Shown: in pieces, positions 1-9,793 of the stretch
How positions within the stretch are numbered: the first letter of the stretch is position 1
Layout: each line of letters begins with the position of its first letter
NCBI RefSeq assembly: GCF_018991925.1
Contig: NW_024726235.1
Coordinates: 1,916,601 to 1,980,600, forward strand
DNA length: 64,000 nucleotides
Source: Homarus americanus
Taxonomy: Eukaryota > Arthropoda > Malacostraca > Decapoda > Nephropidae
Direction: 5' to 3'
Program-made: the position numbers and the translations under genes
Notes under the pieces: model-generated
Seen by the model: the letters and a program-made list of their open reading frames with translations, nothing else
Told to the model about the DNA's origin: nothing
The model's database searches: none

Positions 1-580
1 CTCACTGCCTATTGTAACTGTGCAAGTCTGTCAGACTATATTGTGGTTTGTGGCCGAGCACCATAAGGATTATAATCTTAACTGGTTTCCATAACTTTCA
101 AATGGAATTGGGAAAAAGTTTCAAAAGTACTACAATGGTACAAAAAGGGAAAAAGGTATCCCAAATGTAAAAATTTGCTCATTTCATATAATTTTGGTCA
201 GCTTCATAAGAAAGTATCCACTTGGTCAAAATGCATCCAAATCATACTTTTGTATCCCCACTGGGAACACTGGTGCTGCTGTTTGACGGAAATTTGTCTG
301 CTAGACACTAAGAAAAATGAAATTTGATGACGTAGTCGGTAGACCGTGACGTCACTGTACCGGTCTCGGTAGCTCGTCGGAAAAATACCAAAATTGTTAA
401 TCAGGCCTTTTTGGGGGTCAAATGCAAAATAAAAATTATATAGAATAATTATGAAGGTATTTTATTTAATTCCCTTCATTTTATAATTGATAGTTGAGCA
501 ATAATGCTTTATGATGAGTTGGCATGAGAGGATGACGTCTACTAGGAACACAAAGACAGTCATTTCATTCTGTTCCATGT
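1..580. other. Unassigned AT-rich sequence
   Basis: No coding exon, RNA gene or recognisable repeat was seen here. The short open frames have no family features. Confidence 0.5.
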
Positions 581-931
581 TTGAGTTCCAGGGGTGGATC
601 CAGAAATATCAAAAGGGGGAGGGTCCAAGAAGTTTTGGGTATGGGTACCTGGCCAGCAAAGTGGGCCCATCCATCTGGGGGAGGGGTAGGTTGAGGGGTA
701 GCTGTTAGCCCCCCCCAAACTTTTTTTTTTTAAATCTGACCAATATCATGGGCATTTTGAGGCCATTTGAAGCTATGTGCACTTGATATGAGGGGGTATT
801 CTGAGGTCAATAGTAAAGAATTTTTACTACTGTATATACAAAAATGCTTGAGTACAATACTGCATTAAGTAAAAGTATTGGAGTTTTCTGATGAAAAGGG
901 GGGGTCCCCACGCTGGATCCGCCTTGAGTTC
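581..931. mobile_element. hAT-like MITE with 8-bp target duplication
   Basis: The element occupies 589-923 (335 bp) and is flanked by the identical 8-mer TTGAGTTC at 581-588 and 924-931. Its ends are inverted and imperfect: the left begins CAGGGGTGGATCCAG and the right ends CTGGATCCGCC. An 8-bp duplication with a CAGGG-type terminus is the hAT hallmark. There is no transposase, so it is non-autonomous. G runs near both ends pair with C runs inside. Confidence 0.7.
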
Positions 932-1292
932 AGTGCCTTTCATACGCCTTTCACTGCAGAATCTTTTTCTAAAGTACGTACACGCCGTTATACAACGACT
1001 TTCGGTGAGTTCTTTATTCTTAGTTCTTTACAGTATTTGTTGTTATCTTATCAGACATAATAGCTATTCTTTTTAACAGTGCATTTTCTATGATATTCAC
1101 CAGTGGTATCACTCCATTTTCTACTTGATCATTACGGCTTATTATTATTAGAAGTTCTAGAACTCTTTTTATTTCTTTTCTTCAATACATTACCGCTCCA
1201 CCTGATTTTAAAGTTGTATAAAGAATCTATTGTGCAATATTTCATACTGTATATATGCATAATAATAGTAAAAAGAAAATGAATTGTTACTG
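932..1292. other. Unassigned AT-rich sequence
   Basis: Nothing recognisable was seen between the MITE and the LINE tail that starts near 1293. Confidence 0.4.
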
Positions 1293-2115
1293 ATTACTTT
1301 TACTTTTATCCTCTACGCCACTGATCAGCTCGTTAGCCGCTTGGGCGATCGGTCACGTCTCTGATTACTTTTCCTTTTCATTTATCCTCTTCACCAAAAG
1401 ACCGGCTCGCTAGCCGCCCGGGCAATTGGTCACGTCTCTGTCACGCACTGTTGGCAAGTACTAGGCATGCACCGGCTCCTGAATGTACCTGAACCCGCTC
1501 CAGTGTTGGTCAAGTCTTGTCTTGAAAGAGCTCGCACTCGATGCCATCACAACACTCTCTGGTAGATTGTTCCAAGAGTTTACAACCCTCACTCCGAAAA
1601 ACTTTGCCCTCACAGTTTTCTGGACTTGCTGCTTCTTCAAACTTGAGCTGTGACCCCTTGTGGGGCGAGCGTCCGCCAGCTCCAAGTAAGGACACTCAAC
1701 TGAGCAGTGCCCCCTGAGATGCTTATACACCTCAACTAGGTCACCCCTTGCCCATCTGTAATATAAACTAAGCAAGTTCAGGCGCTCCAATCTGTCAGGG
1801 TAGCTGAGGTACCGAAGTGCAGGCACCAGTCTGGTGGCCCACCTTTGAACATTTTCAACCAACTGACAGTCCCTAGCATATCTCGGGGACCAGACGAGGT
1901 GACAGTACTCCAGATGGGGAAGCACTTCACTCTTGAAGATCGTTACGAAGGACGGACCGTCTAGATATCTGAACGACCTTCTTATAAGACCCAATAATTT
2001 ATTTGCCTGGTTTACCTTCTTCTCGCAATGGCCCGAGAACTTCAGCTCATTGTCAACATTCACACCTAGGTCCTTCTCGCATTCAGTCTCAACTAGTGCA
2101 GTTTCTTCATCCTAT
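1293..2115 (-). mobile_element. LINE (family A) 3' fragment, 5'-truncated
   Basis: On the minus strand the 1461-2063 frame encodes the C-terminal, post-catalytic part of a LINE ORF2. Readable landmarks are VDNELKFSGHCEKKVNQANK, VLPHLEYCHLVWSP, NVQRWATRLVPALRYLSYPD and VVNSWNNLPESV. These match the C-terminal reverse-transcriptase region of CR1/jockey-type non-LTR retrotransposons. The 3' UTR (1293-1460) holds two tandem copies of a ~75-bp GC-rich module containing the GGCTCG-TAGCCGC-GGGC-AT-GGTCACGTCTCTG core. The catalytic RT domain is absent, so this is a dead 5'-truncated copy. The same family recurs at about 8.5, 22, 28, 55, 60 and 61 kb. Confidence 0.85.
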
Positions 2116-4070
2116 ATATGTATCACATTTAACAAAGAAAACATTTTTATGACGTCATGGTTTCGTAGCCAGTCAAAACGCGGGGAAGATTACCAATCAG
2201 AGCATTCGGTAAAACACAGTCAGAATTTTTTCGTAAGATGGCAGGTCAGTGGGTAAAAAAAAATGCTTAAATTCACTATGGTAATATTTTTAAATAAATT
2301 GGGCCAAAAAGTGTCAAAATTAATGGTTAAAGTTGCTAAAAAGTCATGTGACTGCAAAAAGCTCTGTAATTAGTTGTGACATCACTGGTTGGGGGTGAAC
2401 TTTCTAGCAGGAGGCAGCCAGCTGTAGTTGTCCAAACTTCTCGGCTGATCGGCTCAGTAAATAAATATAATTAGATAAGTAATTGTGCTTAATTGTGCAA
2501 CACAGTAATAATATTTTGAATATACTGTATAAATGTTTCTAAGCACATTAACTAATTCAATGGATATTAGCTGCCCATACAAAAAATTTCATAATATAAA
2601 CATTCCAAACAATATATATAACATTTTGGTTTTGGTCATTTGGGAAACCTTAAAATTCTAACTATGGGATTAAATACTTTAAACAAAAAGACACATTACC
2701 TCTACAGGATTTCTGTCGCTAAACATTTTTCGATCGCATACGAAAATGCAGATCACAGGTTAGGTTAGGTTATGACGAGTTACAAGGTTAGCTTAATATA
2801 CCTCGGAAAAGGGGGGGGGGGAGGATTCTAACTCAAAACTAGTGATTTCCGATTTAAATGAAGGTCAAAATCGTTAATAACACATCGCAAACCATCAGAA
2901 AAAATATGGTAAATTTGTACTGTCACACTGCACTCTGTTAGAAAGTCAAAAATATACTTTTTCTAGTGTATTTGTGTGTGTTTAGACCGAATATGACCTT
3001 CATTTCTGGCGGAAATTAGCCGTTTTTTATCAAATTTTTTTTGTTGGATGTTTTCCGAAAAAAAAAAAACATGGCAAAATACACCAAAACACACTAGAAA
3101 AACCAAAACCAAACCTAACTGACTCTCACCATATGATGGAATCACCTATTTCTTACCTTATTGGCCTGGTTCTTGTTTGTCGTTGGATTTTGAGATTCTT
3201 CCACAACGCCACATATGTTGGTCTTTGCGATATTTACATTCAGTCTTGCTCTTAGTACACTTTACTGAGGTTGGAAGAACACCATGCAATCAAAAAATGC
3301 TATAGTTTCTTCGTTTTTCCCCCAAAACTCGCAATCAGCTCCATATAATTTAAGTGACACCCATCACAGACTTCCATGGTCGGAACTAAACTTGAATTTT
3401 GAAATATAAGAGACCCAAAATAAAACTCGAATTTGATTGGACCAAATATACAGCGAATTAAACCCAAAATCATTTTAATTGGTTGCAAAAACAAAAACGC
3501 TTTTGATTGGCTGCATAATGTGTACGGGAACGCATGTGCGTGATGAAGGAGACGCAGGAGACACAGTGTTGGAGGTGAGGCAGGCGATAATGGCGTAAGA
3601 TTAATGGAAGATAATAGTGAAAATTTTGGAAATGCTATCTCCGTTATTATACATTTCCGCCGGTAATGTAATAGATGAAAATTATCTTATAATTAGATGT
3701 CTTATTAGAATATGATAATAGATTAGTGGTCGGAATGTGCGGTGTGTAAATGCAAAAATACCAGAAATATAGTATGCATGTCTAAATACAGGGATGACCA
3801 AAACGTAAAACTTACCCAATATAGCCTATCTCGAATCTAAACACCAAAACACTTATGGTAGTTATAGTAAAATTTTACCCATTAATTAATATAAGTGATG
3901 ATATATCCCAGTGGTTCATCAAAACAATAACAGCACTATGTTGTCATGTTTAGCTTACATCAGGTAGTATCAAAACAAAGTCCAGACAATGTAATCAGTT
4001 TTAAATTTACTCCCATTTCCAGCTAGTTCTGATATACTCTGTAAATGCTGGTGTGAACGTGGGAGTTTAT
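2116..4070. other. Intergenic, no gene seen
   Basis: AT-rich sequence with a short telomere-like run at 2758-2773, a G run near 2810 and short TG/AC-rich stretches near 2960-3110. I see no exon with family features. Confidence 0.5.
2758..2773 (+). repeat. Interstitial TTAGG-type run
   Basis: Three consecutive units of the 5-mer AGGTT (TTAGG permutation). TTAGG is the ancestral arthropod telomere repeat. Confidence 0.6.
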
Positions 4071-4074
4071 GTCC

Positions 4075-4180
4075 AAAAGTACATAAGAATGGAGGACACT
4101 GCAGCGGGCCATACTGGGCAGTTCTATTTACACCCAACCCCTATCCTCATATATCCATCCAACCTATGTTTGAAGCTGCT
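4075..4180 (-). mobile_element. LINE (family B, CR1-like) 3' tail
   Basis: On the minus strand this is the 3' end of the family also seen at 13.8-14.35 and 17.8-18.35 kb: the coding tail, then a 3' UTR reading CTGCCCAGTATGG...GCAGTGTCCTCCATTCTTATG. The fragment is about 100 bp and diverged. Confidence 0.7.
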
Positions 4181-4523
4181 CTTCGCGGCACATTTCTTCA
4201 CTTACGAAATGTCCATGACTTGACCATAAAAAAAACACCCTTAAAACTTATCTGAACGTGGTAATTGGGGTCTGAAGAGGCCATCCTCTCTACTACCTAC
4301 GACTACAGCCCAGTGGTATTTGAAACTAGTGACGTCATTGCATATGGCGGTCCTGTTTCTAGAAAAATAAAATTATCTCGACTATTATAGCAGGACTTTA
4401 AATTTTTATTACAAATTATATTTACCGTATCACTCTACGAACGTGGCAGAGTATATTTCTTGTATTTGCCCAAAACCGTCAACTCGTCCATTACGGCAGC
4501 CCTGCCAGGCAGTAATAATAATT
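4181..4523. other. Unassigned sequence
   Basis: No feature was recognised up to the left end of the hAT element. Confidence 0.4.
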
Positions 4524-4725
4524 CAGTGTTGCCACTCCTTGGGTTTTTCTACTAGATCTTGGGTTTTATGCTTCAACCTTGGAGTCAATTTCAATTTCAA
4601 TTGTTTATTCCTTGATAGAGGAAGCGGGATCCTAGTGCTGTCACTAGGTACCCCTGTACAATGAAAACAGAAGCATCTGGCAAGTGTGACAAGTATATAC
4701 AGTATAAATATTATAAAGGGGCTTA

Positions 4726-4938
4726 CTAAAGCCTAAGGAAGGAAGGATATTCCTTTAACACATAATAAATGTAATTTACAAAATATCTGGCCAGCATGGG
4801 GAGGATCATCGTGTCTCCGTCAGGGGGTCGTGGAGTGGTGGTCCAGCAGCCGTCACGGAAGCGTTGTGTGTGGGGACATCTTAGGAGGTAGTGGATAAGG
4901 GTGCTGCTGTCGGGTCTTCTGCATAATGCACAAGAGCG
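4726..4938 (-). pseudogene. LINE-C ORF2 C-terminus (Cys/His module), displaced piece
   Basis: The minus-strand peptide has CALCRR, then HYLLRCPHTQR, ending YPSFLRL-stop. The CxxC...H...C spacing is the zinc-knuckle-like end of I/jockey-type ORF2 proteins. In the intact arrangement (15940-16160) this follows directly after the sequence now at 5373-5496; here it is separated by LTR-like insertion 1. Confidence 0.8.
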
Positions 4939-5368
4939 TGTAGTGGATTTCTCCCCTACAAACGCTGTTTGTCGCTGAGTAGCCGACCCCGCGAATTCCC
5001 CAGTGTATGCCTCATGGTCTGGGTCAACCAGCGCCGCCATACATCACGGAGGTCAACTACTAAGCCACGCCTACCCCCGCTATTTAAGACCTGACCTCGT
5101 GGTGACCTCTCCATTCTTCTAGCTACAGCCGCAGCAAGCAACACCACCTCCTCCGCCGCTGCCTGGCGGCCCTCGCTCCCACCGGCGAGCATGGCGACCC
5201 ACAAGCTGTCCTCCTCTGAGCACCCTCACCAACCAGTTTTCTCTACATCACGCTTGTAACCACGCTGCCACTTCCCAGCACCAAGCTGCATTGTACATCC
5301 AATACAACATGTATACAGAGAGCACATTGTGAGTTTCCTTTCTCCATCCCATCCTGAGTGTGAACCCA
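4939..5368 (+). mobile_element. Solo LTR-like insertion 1 in LINE-C
   Basis: This ~430-bp block is absent from the homologous LINE at 15797-16989. It begins TGTAGTGGA and ends ...GTGAACCCA (TG...CA). A TATA-like TATTTAAG is at 5081-5088, as expected for a U3/R boundary. The 4 bp on either side (AGCG / AGTA) could be a mutated target duplication. It shares most of its length with the second block at 5497-5940. No internal retroelement coding lies beside it, so a solo LTR is the simplest reading; the LTR superfamily is unknown. Confidence 0.65.
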
Positions 5369-5372
5369 AGTA

Positions 5373-5496
5373 TTGCTCAGGGGATGCGGGGATACCAATC
5401 TCCCAAGCAAAGTCATACCCAATGATGATACGGGCAGCAATCACGTCCCCTTTCCGGTAGACGTACGAGAGGTCAGGAAGTTTACGGAGGACATCG
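5373..5496 (-). pseudogene. LINE-C ORF2 piece between the two LTR-like insertions
   Basis: The minus-strand peptide includes VIAARIIIGYDFAWEIGIPA, which in the second copy joins the RNase H domain to the C-terminal Cys/His module. It confirms that the two flanking blocks are insertions in one LINE. Confidence 0.8.
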
Positions 5497-5940
5497 TGTA
5501 GTGGATGCCTCCCCTACAAACGCTCTTTGTCGCTGAGTAGCCGACCCCGCGAATTCCCCAGGGTATGCCTCGTGGTCTAGGTCAACCAGCGCCGCCTTAC
5601 ATGACGGAGGTCAACTATTAAGCCACACCTACCTCCGCTATAAAAGACCTGACCTCGTGGTGACCACTCTCTTTTTCTACCTACACCAACCAGCAAACAC
5701 ATCACCTCCTCCGCTTCTGCCTGGCGGTCCTCGCTCCCGCCGGCGAGCATGGCGACCCACAAGCATGTCCTCCTCTGAGCACCCTCACCAACTAGCTCTC
5801 TCTACTCAACGCTTGTAACCATGCTGCCTTCCCAGCACCAAGCTGCATTGTACATCCAATACAACATGTATACAGAGAGCACATTGTGAGTTTCCTTTCT
5901 CCATCCCATCCTGAGTGTGAACCAAATATAACTTACCCCA
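5497..5940 (+). mobile_element. Solo LTR-like insertion 2 in LINE-C
   Basis: This 444-bp relative of insertion 1 also starts TGTAGTGGA, with a clean TATAAAAG at 5639-5646 and an end of ...AACTTACCCCA. In the intact LINE, ACATCG is followed directly by TACCAGG; here the block sits exactly between them. The target duplication is not clean (ATCG on the left, CG on the right). A downstream YYTCTCT-rich stretch after the TATA box fits an R-region start. Confidence 0.65.
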
Positions 5941-6562
5941 CGTACCAGGTGGGCGGGGAGTCCAGGGGGATGGCTGCTTCCCGAGCTTCTCTCTGTTTGC
6001 GGCGAATTTGAGTCCGAAGCTGTAAAAGTGTTCGAGGAACAACGTAGTCAGGTGTGGCCTTGTTGCAGCCAGTCTTGGCAAGGCCATCTGCTGCCTCATT
6101 CCCCAACATACCGACATGACTGGGTATCCATAGAAATGTCACAGGACGGCCTGCATCCTGAAGTGTGGATGTTAACCCTCGTATTCGGAGGATGAGGTCC
6201 TCATTTTCCCCTGATCCAAATGCCATCCCGTCAAGAGCAGACCTGGAATCGCAGCAGACAAGCAAGGGGCAGAAACCATCTGTTTCTTCCTCAGCGAGAA
6301 GGGCAGCAAGGAGGGCTATTAGTTCAGCCTGAGTGGAGGATGCCCCGTCAGAAACTCTGAGAGACAGTTTGATAGGCTCAGGGGCATCAGGACGGGAGAT
6401 GTAGACACCAGCCCCGGCCCTACCTGTAGCGGGGTCAACAGAACCATCAGTGTAGAGGACGACCCTACCTGGGGACCAGTGGGCGATCCTGGAGAAGTGG
6501 TATTTGCAGAGAATAACAGGGTTCACCTGGGATTTCGGGAGCGGTCCACCGAGGGCAATCAC
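5941..6562 (-). pseudogene. LINE-C RNase H domain
   Basis: The minus-strand frame encodes an RNase HI-type domain, in order: RVVLYTDGSVD (first Asp), SSTQAELIAL (Glu), LLVCCDSRSAL (Asp), VTFLWIPSHVGMLGNEAADG (His and final Asp). All four D-E-D-D carboxylates are present in this copy. In a LINE the domain degrades RNA in the RNA/DNA hybrid during target-primed reverse transcription. The upstream RT and endonuclease are missing by 5' truncation, and LTR-like insertion 2 cuts the frame after PPTWY, so it is a relic. Confidence 0.88.
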
Positions 6563-6884
6563 TTCAGGTTGAAAATCCAGCCAGGGAGAAGGAGACGAAC
6601 CAACAGCAGGGGTGTGACAACAATATCAGGCATGAGGTTGTGTTCCTGAAGGGCTCGGATGAGTGACCCTCGCCACTGTCTTCTAGATGGAGGTCGGCCT
6701 CGGACAGCAGGAGTACCTTGGAGTCTTGGAGTTTTTCCTTAGAATCCAATAAATCTTGGAGTTTTTGTTAAGTGTATCGAAACATAATATTTTGATCAGT
6801 GCACTGCAATAATATAGTATATCATAAAACGTAATTATACTTAATCAATTGGAAACGAGACAAAAATATACATGGTGATTGTGA

Positions 6885-7731
6885 TTGATGATAAAATATA
6901 AGTCATGGACTAGTTTTTCATCATTGAAGTTCAGCAAGGGAGGGCCGGGAGTGGACACGTACGGAGCACGACTGTACGGACTCTGGACAGGTTCAGTTCG
7001 CGGCCAGTATCTGGCTGGAAGATGTGAAGCTTTGCTACTGAAAGAACCACTAGGGGAAAGTAAAAAAAAAAGGTTCCTTGTTGACTGTCAGAAATTTTTA
7101 GCAGAACTGTGTGTGCAAACAAGGAAGAGATTTCCCCTAGAAGAAGATAGTGTCCTATACTATTATTGATCCAAAAGTTGCTCTGTCTCTGCAGCAAAAT
7201 GTTAAATCAATTGCACAATTGGCTGTTCATTTCCCCACACTCGTGAAAGAGACAGACCTTGATGATTTACAAGACCAGTGGCAAGATCTGTTGCATGCCA
7301 GGGCTAGTCTTCAAAATTTGAACCTGTCACCAACCTCTTTTTGGCAAGAATTACTTGAAGTAAAAGATAGAAACAATGAAGCAAAATTTTCTACCCTTGC
7401 AACATTCATGCGAGATTTATTGGCCTTGCCACATTCAGCTGCCGTAGTTGAGCGGATGTTATCTACGATAAACATTGTCAAAACCAAGCATTCCAACAGG
7501 CTATTAACCGAAACTGTTGCAAACCGGATGCTTGCAAAGCAAGCAGTCGCTCGGCAGGGAGGGTCTTGCTCCAATTGGAACCCATCTAAATCTCTGCTTA
7601 GCGACATGAAAAGTGGAAAGTGTCACCAGCGCTATACAGAGAAGTGCTCCAAGTCAGAGGTGACAACTATGCACCCAGAAGATGCCAGCAGTGATTCGGA
7701 AGAACTTCCACTACAAGTCTACATGCATTAA
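6885..7731 (+). pseudogene. hAT transposase C-terminal part (dimerisation domain)
   Basis: Two overlapping plus-strand frames (6885-7169 and 7150-7731) together give the last ~280 residues of a hAT transposase. Readable parts are ARLYGLWTG, FLVDCQKFLAELCVQTRKRF, IDPKVALSL and then LATFMRDLLALPHSAAVVER followed by MLSTINIVKTKHSNRL, which is the hAT C-terminal dimerisation signature (LP-S-A-VER-FS). The frame change near 7150-7170 breaks the protein. The zinc-finger and catalytic parts are not present. It lies just inside the right end of the hAT element. Confidence 0.82.
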
Positions 7732-7902
7732 ATACATGTAAATCCCAGGTAAGACAATTAAAAGTACATATTTTCGAGGCCTTAACACAAGGTAAATGTT
7801 CGTGTACTATGAAAATGAACATCTTGGTTTTTTTAGGTCAATCTTGGAGTTTTCTGAGGTGCAATCTTGGATTTTTTTTGAAATTCTGGAGTGGCAACAC
7901 TG

Positions 7903-8544
7903 GGCAGTATGCAATTATGCACGCATCACCGCCAGTGTACCATGAACTTCTGAATGGAACTATACATGCCTTCTCTCATCTGTAAGTTGGTTATGCAGTA
8001 CTGTATTATGTAATACAAGGCATTCCATGAAGGTGTTATTTTTCTGCCTTGGAATGAGTTGGTCTTTATTAATATTTTTTTTTATTTCGCTGAAAATAGT
8101 TAATTTTCTCAAATTTATTGATGTAAACAAACTTTTTATTGTTTACATTCCTTTTTCAAGAGATAATAACAATCACAAAGTCAAGTACTCAAGTAGTGTC
8201 AACAAAGCCACGAATTATCTGATTTATCTCAATTATAGTCTATACCTGAAAGGAAAAAAAACTATACCACCGAAGGAATAAAAACTAGGCCTCATCATAT
8301 TGTACATATATTAGTTTAACCGGTAGTACCTCGTTTCACCCTTGAGTACCACTTAAACATTAAAACTACACAAGGTCCAGAACGAAGCCGAGATTTGTCA
8401 CAGGTGAAAGATTCCCTTATTATATTATTACCAAAGCGCAAATACAGAGGATCTGACAAACACAAAGAACGATTCAAGTAAGAACCACAAAGACTTCCAC
8501 CAGAGAATAACAAGTTACCAAACCCCGATCTTTATACGATCTTG
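7903..8544. other. Unassigned sequence
   Basis: No gene or repeat was recognised; AT-rich. Confidence 0.4.
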
Positions 8545-9793
8545 ATACAGGAAGGCAACGGGGTGGTAATATCAACAATATTTACCTAGATTTTGCCAAG
8601 GCTTTCGACAGTGTACCCCACGAAAGGCTGAAAATCAAACTGGAAGGGTACGGAATTCGGGGAAATGTCCTAGCGTGGATAGAAGACTTTCTACATGACC
8701 GCAAGCAGTGTGTGGTGATTAATGGCACGAAATCGTCATCTGTACCTGTAATAAGTGGGGTACCACAGGGCAGTGTATTGGGCCCGCTGTTGTTTGTTTG
8801 TTTCATAAATGACATGCCTGACGTTGTACACTCCTCCATACAAATGTTTGCCGATGATGGCAAGTTATTTCGGGAAATTAAGAACCAAGCGGACTGTGAA
8901 GAGCTGCAGAAGGACCTCTGTGGGCTCCAGGAATGGTCGAAGAAATGGCTGCTGAGATTCAATGTCACGAAGTGTAAGAGGATGCACCTGGGGCGTACCA
9001 ACGGTAAGGAGGCGTATCATATGTCCCAACGGGATGAAGAAAATGCACTAGTTGAGACTGTGTGTGAGAAGGACCTAGGTGTGTATGTTGACAATGAGCT
9101 GAAGTTCTCGGGCCATTGTGAGAAGAAGGTAAATCAGGCAAATAAATTATTGGGTCTTATAAGAAGGTCGTTCAGATATCTAGACGGTCCGTCCCTCGTG
9201 ACGATCTTCAGGAGTGAAGTGCTTCCCCATCTGGAGTACTGTCACCCCAGATATGCTAGGGACTGTCAGTTGGTTGAAAATGTTCAAAGGAGGGCCACCA
9301 GACTGGTGCCTGCACTTCGGCACCTCAGCTACCCTGAGAGATTGGAGCCTGACCTGAGACGGGCAGGGGTGACCTAGTTGGTATAAGCATCGGGGGGCAC
9401 TACTCAGTTGAGTGTCCTTACTTGGAGCTGGCGGACGCTCGCCCCACAAGGGGTCACAGCTCAAGATTGAAGAAGCCGCAAGTCCAGAAAACTGTGAGGG
9501 CAAACTTTTTCGGAGTGAGGGTTGTAAACTCTTGGAACAATCTACCAGAGAGTGTTGTGATGGCACCGAATGCGAGCTCTTTCAAGACAAGACTTGACCA
9601 ACACTGGAGCGGGTTCAGGTACATTCAGGAGCCAGTGCATGCCCAGTATTTGCCAACAGTGCGTGACAGAGACGTGACCGATCGCCCGGGCGGCTAGCGA
9701 GCCGATCTTTTGATGAAGAATATAAATGAAAAGAGACGTGACCGATCGCCCAAGCGGCTAACAAGCCGATCAGTGGCGAAGAGGATAAAAAAA
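8545..9793 (+). mobile_element. LINE (family A), 5'-truncated, RT partly preserved
   Basis: The longest family A copy. It contains the palm part of a reverse transcriptase: IYLDFAKAFDSVPHERL (motif A, first Asp), SGVPQGSVLGPLLFVCFIND (motif B) and MFADDGKLF (motif C, the paired Asp). The 'thumb' and C-terminal sequence follow. The frame breaks near 9247 where the residues after HLEYC are deleted, and again after 9340. The 3' UTR at 9660-9793 holds two tandem modules with the GACGTGACCGATCGCCC core, ending in a purine-rich GAAGAGGATAAAA tail. Confidence 0.9.
8565..9377 (+). pseudogene. Reverse transcriptase fragment of LINE-A
   Basis: The open frame begins at the truncated edge (about 8565, GGNINNIYLDFAKAFDS) and runs to a stop at 9375. 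It has RT motifs A, B and C (see the element entry). The catalytic FADD is intact, so the palm chemistry residues survive. The endonuclease and RT fingers are lost, and a deletion after residue block LPHLEYC shifts the end of the protein. Remaining C-terminal sequence (VVNSWNNLPESVVM) continues in another frame at 9422-9697. Confidence 0.85.

Larger units (their letters stand above)
4586..6714 (-). mobile_element. LINE (family C, RNase H-bearing) inserted in the hAT
   Basis: A 10-bp direct duplication, ACCTTGGAGT, lies at 4576-4585 and 6715-6724, exactly at the borders of sequence foreign to the hAT. The LINE is in minus orientation. Its 3' end is at the left, with a TCAATT-type repeat tail, and it is 5'-truncated at the right. 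It encodes an RNase H domain and a cysteine/histidine C-terminal module. A second copy at 15797-16989 gives the uninterrupted sequence and shows that this copy has two extra insertions (4939-5368 and 5497-5940). RNase H after RT is typical of the I/R1/LOA-like clades. Confidence 0.9.
4524..7902 (+). mobile_element. hAT DNA transposon, interrupted by nested insertions
   Basis: Perfect 15-bp inverted ends delimit the element: CAGTGTTGCCACTCC at 4524-4538 and GGAGTGGCAACACTG at 7888-7902. The body near both ends is rich in CTTGG(A/G)GTTTT-type repeats. A hAT transposase C-terminal part is encoded on the plus strand at 6885-7731. The expected 8-bp duplication is imperfect: GGCAGTAT follows the right end, and GGCAGTAA lies at 4508-4515, separated from the left end by an ATAATAATT microsatellite-like stretch. 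A LINE of about 2.1 kb sits inside at 4586-6714. Removing it leaves a ~1.25-kb internally deleted element, so it is not autonomous. Confidence 0.88.
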
